Translations under genes and position numbers: made by a program
Shown: positions 35,101 through 47,791 of the stretch, piece after piece
How positions within the stretch are numbered: the first letter of the stretch is position 1
How the letters are laid out: every line of letters starts with the position of its first letter
The notes under the pieces: generated by a model
What the model was told of the DNA's origin: nothing
The model's database searches: none
The model's input: the letters and a program-made list of their open reading frames with translations, nothing else
Assembly: GCF_029633865.1 (NCBI RefSeq)
Contig: NC_079216.1
Coordinates: 66,458,978 to 66,522,977 of the forward strand
Direction: 5' to 3'
DNA from: Lampris incognitus
Lineage: Eukaryota; Chordata; Actinopteri; Lampriformes; Lampridae
DNA length: 64,000 nucleotides

Positions 35101-38100
35101 TTGATATATTTTCTTCTTATTTCTATTTCTTATTTATCTTTTATTTCTGTTTGTTTCTGTTTCTATTTTCTTATCTTGTACCTCGTTAGTTTTTAGTTAT
35201 TAGAGCGTGAGTGTCTGTAATAGAACTCAATTTCTCCTCGGGGATAAATGAAGTATTGGGATTCTGATTCTCATTGATCAGCTGGAGGGGCACGGACAGC
35301 TCCATGGATACAAGCTACACCATCTCAGCTGCGTCCAAGCTGGGTATGTTGCGACCCAAAATACAGTGAGGCATTTGTTAAAGTTTCTAGACCTCCGTGG
35401 TGTTGAGCAAAGATGGAGAAATCGCCTGTTGCGACGCATATACGTTACCCCTGGGCCTAACTTTTTGTGACATGTTGACGGATACGACAAACTAAAGCCA
35501 TCTGGTATATGTATAAATGGAGCGATTGATGGCTTTTCAAGACTCATGGTATGGCTTCATGCATAGTCAACAAACAGCAATCCCAAGATCATCGCTGGTT
35601 ATTTCATAGCAGAAGCTGAGAAGAGGATGGGGACAGCTGCCAGAACTCGTGCAGATTTGGGAACAGAAAATGGCACAATGGCAGAGATGTAGAAATTCTT
35701 ACGATGGAGTACGGATCGCCACATCAGTAGTTGTTATATTGCTGGGTCCAGTAATTACAATCAGCGGGTCGAACGCTGGTGGGGCTTTTTGAGAACGCAT
35801 CATGAGACAATGACTTTCTCTGGAGACTTCTTGGACAAGTGGCTTGTACTGTTTACTTGTCTGAACAAGTGTGTTCAGACAAGTATGTGTGTGTATATGT
35901 GTATTTGTGTGTGTGTGTGTTTGTGTGTGTGTGTGAGAGAGCGAGAGAGAGAGAGAGCAAGAAGCCCAGGCCTTCAAGAAACCCACCCTGCTTGCTTTAT
36001 CACCATTTTTATAGCTAATATTTGCACAAAAAATATAAGCTGAGTGCAGGCAGACTATGGAGAAGCTATCCAAAATCTTTAGTAGGCAACAGCCTATAAA
36101 AATAGGTGCGCTCCAAAACCCTGATCTGACCCGATGGTAGCCTACATCCATTATCCAAACCGCTTATCCTGCTCTCAGGGTCGTGGGGACGCTGGAGCCT
36201 ATCCCGGCAGTCTTTGGGCAGCAGGCAGGGGGACACCCTGGACAGGCCACCAGACCATCACAGAGTAGCCTACATGTTTGTGCTAAATCATGGTGAGAAT
36301 CATTGAATTGAAACCTAAATCACTGAATCACCATCATAATTCTGCAGAAGCATAAAGATGATTGTAAAGTTTGGCTTTGATCTACTACTACTACTACTAC
36401 TAGTTTCGGCTGCTCCCGTCAGGGGGCGCCACAGCGGATCATCTGTTTCCATCTCTTCCTGTCCTCTGCATCTTCCTCTGTCACACCAGCCACCTGCATG
36501 TCCTCCCTCACCACATCCATAAACCTCCTCTTTGGCCTTCCTCTTCTCCTCTTCCCTGGCAGCTCCATATTCCGCATCCTTCTCCCAGTATACCCAGCAT
36601 CTCTCCTCCACACATGTCCACACCATCTCCATCTTGCCTCTCTTGCTTTGTCTCCAAACTGTCCAACCTGAGCTGTCCCTCTAATATACTCGTTCCTAAT
36701 CCTGTCCTTCTTCATCACTCCCAGTGAAAATCTTATCATCTTCATCTCTGCCACCTCCAGCTCCACCTCCTGTCTTTTCGTCAGTGCCACTGTCTCCAAA
36801 CCATACAACATAGCTGGTCTCACAACTATCTTGTAAACCCTCCCTTTAACTCTTGCTGGTACCCTTCTGTCACAAATCACTCCTGACCCTCTTCTCCACC
36901 CACTCCACCCTGCCTGCACTCTCTTCTTCACCGCTCTTCTGCACTCCCCGTTACTTTGGACAGTTGACCCCAAGTATTTAAACTCAAATGCCTTCGTCAC
37001 CTCCACTCCTTGCATTCTCACCATTCCACTGTCCTCCCTCTCATTCACACATAGGTATTCCGTCTTGCTCCTACTGACTTTCATTCCTCTTCTCTCCAGT
37101 GCATACCTCCACCTCTCCAGGCTCTCCTCCACCTGCTCCCGACTCTTGCTACAGTTTGGCTTTGATGAAGAGCCAATACTTGCTCATTATTGTTTGTTTT
37201 CACAGCTACAGTTACACATTTGCGTATAGCTTGTATCCATGGAGCCGTCCGTGCCTCTCCAGCTGATCAATGAGAAGTGATGCTGCCTCCAGAGGGTCAG
37301 ACTCATTCTTCCGTCTGTGCAGCCCCATGCATTTTAACATCCTTCTTAGTGTAAGCATACTTATCACGATAACATCCACCATGCTCAATAACAGCAGAGT
37401 CTCACTGTCTCAACCCAAGCATGAAGTAGAACCTAATCAAATCGTGTAAATGAGCCATTACAGAAGCGTAACAACCACCTCCGCCCAAGACCAACTTATC
37501 ATGTTATAATGTGAAACTTCTCACATTATAACGTGAAAAACATCTTGTTATAACAATAAACTTTTCATGTTATAATGTGATCCTGATCATTTTTTTCTTC
37601 CTTTTTCTGGTGTGGCAGCAATACGCTGCCCTATGTTTGACATGTGTGTACAATTAATTGCTAATATGTAACCCACCTGTAACTGTTTGACCAGGGGGCT
37701 TTTCTTCCTCTGGGGCTTGGTGGGAGTGTACAGTCCAATACTAAATTGTCCCACATTGGCGTAGGGGTTGTCGATCACGCGACCTTTCCTTTTGATTCGC
37801 TCAGGTGGGGTAGCAGCAGCAGGACGAGGAATTTCAGTTGGTTCTACAGGAAGATGAGAGGAGTCCTGAAGGATGATCATAGAACGGGCCTTCTTCTGTC
37901 TCTCGACATGCGCGGCGTGCCTCTGGGAGACCTCGTAGGGCAGGTCTAGGGACGAAGGCTTGAAGCTAGAGCGTCCCCCAGGCTCATGGCCCTGACTCTG
38001 GGCACGGGAGGGGGGAGGAGGGGGACAGAAGGTTGGGGGAGGGCCAGTGTCTAGGTAGTATAAAGAGGGAGGGGGTGGAGGTGCTGTTTGAGGTGGAGGA

Positions 38101-40586
38101 GGGATGGGATAGGACTGGGAGTGGTCTCGAAGACTGTCTGTCATAGAGGAGCTGCGGGGGAAGCGGTGCTCGCCTGCCAGGGCAGACAGATGATCCTCCT
38201 CGGTGGCACCTGAGGAGGGAGGGGGGAGATTAGCAAGGTCACCATCTCATGACAGGAAGCTTAACAAGTATGCACACACCACCAGACAAAAGTAACTTGA
38301 AAGGATCAATATCATAATCCATCCTTCAGTCTTACCAAAGATATATAGTCACACATCTGCTGTGCAAGTTAGGCTAGTTAATAACCACCATACACATTCT
38401 GCACATGTGCTCTTGCTCTGAAGTGTGATCCTGAGTATGACTTTTACCAAAAGACTTTGTCCTTGACATCCCTTTGGGTAGCGGTATGTGACCTCTTTCT
38501 ATGCCTGGGTGAAGCCCTCCATGTAGGGTCATGCCTTGTCTCTCAAACAGCGACTGCAACACGAGACACAACAGCAACATGTCTGTTTTAATGTATTCAT
38601 GTGGGCTAGCTCAAACTGCAGCAAATACAACCACAGAAACGACATCATTATATAAAGAGAAGCAAGTGTAGGAACTTACGATGCAGTAGACTGAGTGTGA
38701 TTCTGTGATTCTCCACACTTGTGTGCCCTCTGCATGTGTATTTAAGATTTTTTTCATGTCGGTATGTATGCCAGCATTGCGGCACGTGTTTTATCTCAGT
38801 GACACGTCTTCATTATGTGTACTCACACTGATCTCTGCTGGTGTCATCCTCCTGCTGGTAGGCCGCTGTTTGACAGTTGCTGCTCTGTAATCTACCTCCG
38901 AGGGTTGCGAACGCAGCATGGGCTCCTGGGAGGCCAACATCTCATCTAGCCTCTCTGTTAGGTAGGGAAGACAGCAGAGCTAAAGGCTTTGAGACTAAGA
39001 TAACGCTGTAGACTTGAACGACCCACATACAACACGCTTGCAATCATTTCTGACAAGCTAGTTTTGGTCGACAAGACATACTTTAATCAAATAAAGCCAT
39101 ACACGACTCAAACTTTGAGGTCATGCTCTGGGATACGGTCCAATTCACAACGTCAAAGGCTGGACGGACATCGCAGAAAACAAAATCCAGTCAAATATAT
39201 AAATAAATCAAAACAGGGGAGTTGCTGAACATTGAAATGCATCTGAATGCTCACTAGAATGTGTGACACAACTGACCACTAGGGAGCGAGTGAGTGCTGA
39301 GAGAAAGAGAGAGAAAATGGGAGAGCAAGAGAGTGTGTGTGTGTCCACATAATTGTGGGCTTTGTTTGGTGCTCTAATCAATGCTACTTAATTGTCTTAA
39401 TAGGGATAAATAATCTCGTTGACGAGCAGAGAGGTGACAACTTGTTGCCTCAGACTCACCTCCTCTTCTCCTCCGAGCAGAAGCTTTGTGGGAAAGAGAC
39501 AGTGTCAGTGGAGGAGGGGAAAACGACAAGATCAAGCTAACAGAGCTAACAGAGCTGACTATTCTAGCAATGAGGTTATTTTCCAAGTTCGAATGACAAA
39601 AAAAAAGGAAAGCTAGAACATAGCATAAAAGAAGAGGTAGAGAAATAAGAGTGCTAATTGCTTGGTGCAAGGTGTGTGCATGTGCCTGTGTCTGTATGTG
39701 TGTATGTGCGTGTGTATGTACACCCACACTCTTGACACTCACCCAGTTCCTCCAGCTCAGCGGTCATCGACTTGGAGCGCAGAGTCAGAGTTGTGCTGGG
39801 AGCCCTCTTCGGTGGCGGGGGAGCTGTGGAGAGAAGGCATGGTGTTGAGGCTGATGTCGAGGGGGAAGAAGATCCTTTGGCTTTGCGGCTCAGTGCTCTC
39901 TTTGCTTCCCTAAGGCGGCAAGCCCATCCAGTCTTAACCAATTTAATCTGGTCAAATTCACCTGAGCTAGACGCCTCACACTGAACAAGCACCTTGTTCA
40001 GGCGATGGTTGGAGCCCAACTTCTTCATGCTCCGTTCTCCGTTTGGCTGTTGGCTGATAGACACGATGTGTCAGCCAGTCATTCAGTCAGTCTGTCTGTC
40101 TGTCTGTCTGTCTCCAAATCAGTTTCTCAGTTTCTGTGCTGAGAGATGTCCTCTCCATTTAGGAACCCAAAGGTAGTAAATGTATGGCTCAGTTCTCTCT
40201 GAATCCCTAGTTCCCTGAATCTTCCAAATGCAAGCAGAACAGTGAACATTTAACAACACAAAATGAAGATTTAACAGAAGGAGAGGGAGGAAAACACCCA
40301 TCTCTCTGATAATCTGTTGTCTGTCTAGAGGGTGACAGGTGTACATCAGTAGGAAACATACAGAAACAGCAGCTAAGTCACAGATGCACATCCACCCACA
40401 AGCAAGACCACATGCAGGTGCACAAAATAAACTCCCCAAGGCACAACATCCTGATGTGTGGGTCCAGCAGAGGAACAGACGACAGGGAAAGCAACAGTGC
40501 TGCAGAATAACACACCAGAGACTATGCACCCCAAAGCCCAGGGGAGCCTCCCAATCCTGCTATACACACACACACACACATACACA

Positions 40587-40659
<73 letters not shown>

Positions 40660-41197
40660 CACCAGCAGGCTATATCATTTCCCTCTATGAAGGAAAAATC
40701 ACCGGCTAAACATAATACCTACATAGTCAAAGAATGGCTATTCAAATAAAAAGCTACTTTAAACCCCTAAACTACAAACTGTAACCAACCACCTTAAAAA
40801 CAATACTATCATCCACCTCAGTCTTAGGTCTGCAGTCTAAAATATGCTGAAGTGAAGACTGTCGGACGACGACCACAGACCTCGGCTGCAACCACGGAAA
40901 GCGCCACATTGGTGGGGAAAAAAAATCCCTAAGTTTCCAATACCTGACAACACAAACAGGATTCGCCAACTGTATACATTAATCGACCAGCCAAGCCTCG
41001 ATGCACCACTGTAGCCTAATTCTACACCACAGCCTGACTATTCTGCTGCCGTCAGCAGCGGCAGATCTTGTGTACATACGCCATCCTGGGCACAGTCCAT
41101 ATCAGACATCTTCATCTCCCTCATGCACATTCTGGTACAGGAGCAAGGAGCAGAGGAGATGGAGGATGATGTGGAAACACAGGAACAGAGACAGACA

Positions 41198-41232
<35 letters not shown>

Positions 41233-41341
41233 TCTCGCTGTAATGTAACGCTTAATTCAAACATGCAGTGTAGTCACCATGGTAACGGTGGCAGTAGTGA
41301 GGCCTTGCAGGGTGCAGGGAATTTGTTTTCATGTGTGTTTG

Positions 41342-41383
<42 letters not shown>

Positions 41384-41391
41384 TGTTTGCA

Positions 41392-41438
<47 letters not shown>

Positions 41439-44400
41439 ATGTGTGTGTGTGTGTATATGTGTGTGAGTGTGTGTGTGTGTGTGCACAGAGCAATTCCCAC
41501 TGGCAGAACACTGCTGCTTGAGAGTGAGTTTAACAAAGCTTAGAGCAGAGAAAGGAGATTTAGGAGCACTTCCGGACATCAACGCCAGACCTCCTCCTCC
41601 ATCAGCTCTGAAACAAGTCATCTTTCCTGTCCATCTATGTTTGCTTTTTTTTCCCTGTCTCAGCACTGATATAAGTATTATTTATATATTGTTTAATAAT
41701 ACTAACACGAAACAGAATAGGCCAACATTATCTTCTCAGCTATCGACAACTATTAAACTGTACCATCCATTGTTTTGTTTTGTTTTGGTTTTCCCCTCAA
41801 TATCCCATGTCCTTCAAAAGAACCAGACATATTTATTTGGAGGGGGGGGGATTTTCTCCCCAATTGTACCCGGCCAATTACCCCACTCTTCCGAGCCGTC
41901 CCGGTCTCTGCTCCACCCCCTCTGCTGATCCGGGGAGGGCTGCAGACTACCACATGCCTCCTCCAATACACGTGGAGTCACCAGCCGCCTCTTTTCACCT
42001 GACAGTGAGGAGTTTCACCAGGGGGACATAGTGCATGGGAGGATCACGCTATTCCCCCCAGTTCCCCCTCCCCCCTGAACAGGTGCCCTGACCCACCAGA
42101 GAAGGCGCTAGTGCAGTGACCAGGACACATACCCACATCCGGCTTCCTACCCAGACATGGCAACCTGTGTCTGTAGGGACGCCCGACCAAGCCAGAGGCG
42201 ACACAGGGATTCGAACCAGCGATCCCCATGTTGGTAGGCAACGGAATAGACCGCTACACTACCCAGACACAAGACCCTACATATTTAATCTCACTATTTG
42301 TCACCTTTAGTGTCCCCCAAGGGCCAATCCCAGGCTCCATTCTTTCCCCCCTCAACATGCTCCCCCCCTTGCCATGTCATCAGCCAGCATGGCTGTAATT
42401 TCACTGTTATGCCCATTACACTCAACTGTCTCACTGCCTGCTCAGCGCCATACAGAGGAAAACAGAAGACAATAAGGTCTGCCTATCTGGGAACGCCTGA
42501 CGGGGGAGAAACACGAGTCCTTGTTCTTCATGACAAAACGACAGGAAGACACCAAACCAGGCTCTTATAAACTGTCTCTGCCTCTTTGCGTGATAATTAT
42601 TTCTCGGTGTTTCCTCCAATACAGCCATTAGTGGATGGCCTGCTCACTAATTACCCCGTCAGTGAAATGGGAAAATGAATGTTTTCCTTTGCAACAAAGG
42701 TTTATTTTACTGTACTGAGGTTTTAAAAAGAATAAGCTGTGTCTCTGATTGTTGAATTATTTTCCCCACAGAATGTGATATTGCTTCCTAATAAAGCCAT
42801 GCTGGAGAGCTGCAGCACTGTGGACAGTGCAGCTGTCACACACTGTCCGGTATTTTGGTGTAGACCAGACTGGTGGATATGACTACACGTGATGTTCCAG
42901 ATTCACTATTCATTCACCAAAAAGACTGATTTACATTCAACACACCTGAAAGTTTCAACACACTGAAAGGGGACTCAGCTTGGTCGGGCATCCCTACACA
43001 CACAATTGTGTCTGTTGTGTGTCGGGGCAGCAGATGCAAACAGGCTCAATAAACTGATCCGCAAGGCCGTCACGTTGTGGGGGCGGAGCTGGACTCTCTG
43101 GCAGCAGTTTCTGAGAGGAGGACGCTGTTGAAATGATGTGCCATCATGGATAATGTCTCCCACCCACTCCATGATGTGCTGGTGGGCCCAGGAGTACTTT
43201 TAGTGATGGACTCATTCTGCTGAAAAGCACCACAGAGCGCCACAGGAGCTCATTCCTGCCTGTGACCATCAGACTGTACAGCTCCTCCCTCAGAGGGTCA
43301 CACACTCGGAGTTCATGGTCACTGGTCTGCCCTCCCACTTGTGTTACCCTGTCAGGTTCTGTTTGTGCTGTTGTTGTGTGCTGCGCTAGTGCAGTATAGA
43401 TAGGGTGGTGTTATGTGCACCATGCTTGTTGATATATTTTGTTCTTATTTCTATTTCTTATTTATTTCTATTTGTTTCTGTTTTTCTTGTTCCTATTTTC
43501 TTGTTAGTTTTTTCTTACTAGAGCTTGAGTGTCTGTAATAGAACCCAATTTCCCCTCGGGGATGAATAAAGTGTTCTGGTTCTGATTCTGATGAAGACAT
43601 TAGATTAGCCAGTATTCGTATGTGCTGTGCATTCCTGTAGCCAAGACATCATGGAGAGAGGCATGTAAGATGCTACAGTGAGTGGCAGGCAGGGGAGGGA
43701 CAGACGGAGAGCATGAGCACCGCTCTACAGGGATCTAGAAGGTACGGTTAGTAATGCCTCGTGAAACCAGGTCAAACCCAGTTATCATAGTCTTTGTTCC
43801 TCTGCAGCCATCAAGGACTTACGCATGTCCTTTACCCCACAAAGCAACAACACATACAAGAACACAGACCCCCCCCTCACCCCCCCCCACACACACACAG
43901 AGTCTACACTGTCCTCAGGTCATTGTGGCAGCACTGTGTGGGAGCTGAGTAATGATGAGCTGTGGTTGACATGGAAACCACATGAATTTACAGCAGGCAA
44001 ATGTGGTAGAAATCACCTTGACAACAGAAATACACACGTCCTCTCTGGAGCGCTCCGTTCACGAGGCCATCTTCCATCGGCTCACATGCAAACAACAGTA
44101 TGTATCAGTTGAATCACCGCTGCATAATTAATGATGCAGCGGCAGACACGTCCAGCTAGGAATGCTCATCAAAAGGCTAATCCCACTCATCATGCCATCA
44201 TCTGCTTTAATTAAGCAGAAGGGTCGTTATCAAATTGGTGTCGTTCTTTGAGGAAAACTCCAATGAAGAATCTAATGATGGAGCCAGGGTGCAAGGGGAG
44301 GAAATCAAACCTCTGCCTCTTAGCGCATTCTGTATGAAATCAACACAGTGCTTCAAGTCAGGAGCTCCTCTCCTCTCATCTCTCCTCTGACCGGTGCATT

Positions 44401-45690
44401 CTTGAGTCTCTTTCATAGCTCCACTCCTTCCTCTCATCTTTCACCTGTTCCTCCTCCTCTACCTAGCATTATCCACCGCCAACACACACACAGACACACA
44501 CACGGTTTCTCACCATCCACTCACTTTCTCACCGTCCCTCTGGTCTTTACCTTTTTTGCGGACGACCTCCTCAGACTCGGGCTTGCGTGTGACGGACACG
44601 ACCTTCATCAGCAGCCTGTTGTTCCCCTGCCGGATCAGAGACACCACCTGCTTATGGCCCACCTTAACCACGTTCACACCGTTCACCTGCGGAGAGAGTG
44701 CACATACATGCAAGTACACACACACGCACACGCACACACACACACACACACACACACCCAGAGAGACAATGAAGCAGATATATGAAGGCACATCGTCGCA
44801 TTTTCTTCTTCCTCTTTTGTGCCGCTTCATCCATTTAAGGCCACCATCAGGGGACCACCCTGAGGTATGTAAAGGGGTGGGCACGGCTGTCCTCAGTTAC
44901 CTCAATGAGGAAGTCTCCTGTCCTCAGGCCGGCCCTCCAGGCCACCCCTTCCACGTCCACAGACTCCAGGTACTGCAGGGCGGGGAAGGCTGGGGTGGGT
45001 GTGAACTCCTCGATGGGCGTCTCGGCTGGGGAGAGACATGGACTTATGCACACATAATCTGTGATAACGGGCTACACAAACAAAACTGACTTGACTTGAC
45101 ATGGTAAAAGCAAAGTAAAGGACACTGTATGGCATTTTTTGGCTCATTGACTTGCAAATGGGAACTCGGACCCCAACTGAATATTAGCGACAACAAAAAA
45201 AAAAAGATGACGTATGCACTCTTTGCTTCAAGTAAAGAAGAACTGGGCTGTTCTTATGGGTTTGCTGAGAAAAGGGATCCTGTCTTTCTTTAACGTGGTC
45301 TTTTTGAGAGTGTACCCAGCTTGTTTAGTAAATGATAACAAAAAGCCTGGACAGCTGAGCAATGTACAGGGCACAGGTGCTTCCAGTGTGTAGTAATAAC
45401 AACACACAAGGTCAGCATCAGACGTGTGCACATCAGACATGGACCCGGTCGCTCCCTCATGGACGGAGTGTGGCTGCCTGTTTCATACACATGGTCCGAT
45501 TCAATCACATGCCTGCACATGTGCAACAGAACATGCTCCCCCTCACAACAAGACACACACACACACACACACACTCGCATGTGTGTGTACAAACACACTC
45601 AAGTGAGTACAAATTCCATTTAATCTTGGAGTGAATCCAACTAAACCACTGACACACCGACGTTGTCAGAGAGCCACTAAGTGAACTGGG

Positions 45691-45766
<76 letters not shown>

Positions 45767-46307
45767 CTGTGTGTGTGCGTGTGTGTGTGTGTGTGTGGAG
45801 TAAAAGAGAGAGGGGGTGAGCCAGGATCCACTGCTGTGAGTGATGGAGCAGGAAAGCGCAGTCAAACTCCCGGCAAGGTGCCGGGGAGCGGTTGCCATAG
45901 AAACCCGCTCGAGAAGGGAGCTGGCACGTGCACTAGGAAAGTGAACGTTGGGTGATGGACAGGAGCATGAGCATGAGAGATGAGAGGAGACGCCAGCTAA
46001 AATGTGTGAGGCACCATAGTACTACTTCTACTACTACAACACTATCACAACTGCGAGCACTGCCGCTACGACTACAGATAATAAACTGCAGAGGCACAGG
46101 ACACGAGAGAAAATATGGGGGGGATGAACAGGAGCAAAGGAACGGCGGCAAAGAGGAAACTGAGGACAGGGAGGATTGGATGGAAGGAAGAGGAGGAGAG
46201 AAATAAGGCAACTAAGTTTATCTCTCCTTGCCATGTGCAGGGAACAGATGGGACAGCTAGCTGACAGCTCTGCCAAGGATGATGCCACCACAGGGGCTAT
46301 ATACACA

Positions 46308-46364
<57 letters not shown>

Positions 46365-47458
46365 TCCCTCATGGAGCAGGGATTGTATGTGTGTGAGCGG
46401 GGCATACTGTGTGACTCAGATCAACAATCTGCTTCACACAACGACCAGCTCAGATGTACACACTGTGCACACGAACACATGATGAAGACCAAGGTGTTTA
46501 TGGACCACTTCTTCAGAACTCCTGGTTCTGAAGAATATACAATCCTCCTATAACTCTATGTTGTATGGTTTGGAGACAGTGGCGCTGATGAAAGGACAGG
46601 AGGTGGAGCTGGAGGTGGCAGAGATGAAGAGGATAAGATTTTCACTGGGAGTGATGAAGAAGGACAGGATTAGGAACGAGTATATTAGAGGGACAGCTCA
46701 GGTTGGACGGTTTGGAGACAAAGCAAGAGAGACAAGATGGAGATGGTTTGGACATGTGTGGAGGAGAGATGCTGGGTATACTGGGAGAAGGATGCTGAAT
46801 ATGGAGCTGCCAGGGAAGAGGAGAAGAGGAAGGCCAAAGAGGAGGTTTATGGATGTGGTGAGGGAGGACATGCAGGTGGCTGGTGTGACAGAGGAAGATG
46901 CAGAGGACAGGAAGAGATGGAGACGGATGATCCGCTGTGGCGCCCCCTAACGGGAGCAGCCGAAAGTAGTAGTAGTAGTAGTAGTGGTAGTAGTTCTTCA
47001 GAACTCCTGGGTGTGTTGTTTGACCATTTTTATGTGTGTGTGTGTGTGTGTGCATGTGCACACATCTCCACATGGATCTTACCTTTGGCTCCCCGCAGGA
47101 CAAAGCCGAAGCCCTCGTTTTCTTTCTTCTGCAAAACAGCATTCTTCTCCTCTATGATGTAATCACTGTACAGGGAAGAGCAGAGGGAGAGCGGGTACGA
47201 GTCTCACACCATCCTCACACACGGGGGGGGGGGGGCAATGAGTGCAGGTGTGTGTGTTAGTGAGGGGGAAGTGGGAGGAGATAGAGACCCAAACACAAAC
47301 ACACACACACACAAACAAACACACACACACCACAAGCACTTGTACCTCTTTTTCTGATGACCCAATCAACTTAAAAGCCTTGCAGCCTAGCACGGCTCAG
47401 GATTCCCCCGGGGTTGCACAGTATTTTGAGAGACAGAGTAAGAGGGAGAGACAGAGGG

Positions 47459-47533
<75 letters not shown>

Positions 47534-47744
47534 TCCCACTGTGATAGAAATGTCTGTGGGATAAAACCTAAGAGTGAGTCAATCTGCTGGTTGATCCTTC
47601 CATGGAGGCGACCACTGAGCAGGGCATCGAGGGCTCCTGCTACAGAGACCGACAGACGGCTCACGCATCACGCTATCCACTGATAAAGTACAGAGGGGGA
47701 AGTAAGCTAGCAGTTCATCACTGCCTCATCTTCCTCATTGTGGG

Positions 47745-47791
<47 letters not shown>

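Larger units (their letters stand above)
34628..37633 (+). mobile_element. 3.0-kb DDE transposon (IS3EU-like?) with long inverted arms
   Basis: The ends TACGCAGCGTATTGCTGCC and (inverted) TAGGGCAGCGTATTGCTGCC lie inside TGTTTG duplications at 34622-34627 and 37634-37639. The inverted arms are about 400 bp long. Six-bp duplications and TAY termini fit, as I recall, the IS3EU superfamily; the assignment is tentative. The body encodes a broken integrase-like transposase. Later arrivals inside it are a LINE 3' end (35013-35267), a V-SINE fragment (36148-36264) and an RTE LINE (36382-37152). The element fills a shank3 intron, its right end 44 bp from the upstream exon and its left end 92 bp from the downstream exon. 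Confidence 0.85.
34536..37676 (-). other. shank3: shank3 intron, 3,141 bp, of which 3,006 bp is one transposon
   Basis: The donor GTGGGT follows KQLQ at 37677 and the acceptor ends at 34536. After subtracting the element 34628-37633 and one copy of its 6-bp target duplication, only about 129 bp of native intron remains. Confidence 0.9.

Noticed and set aside
45505-45831. HTHTHT and CVCVCV open frames at this and many other (CA)n/(GT)n sites
   Set aside because: Dinucleotide runs are open in several frames and do not encode proteins.
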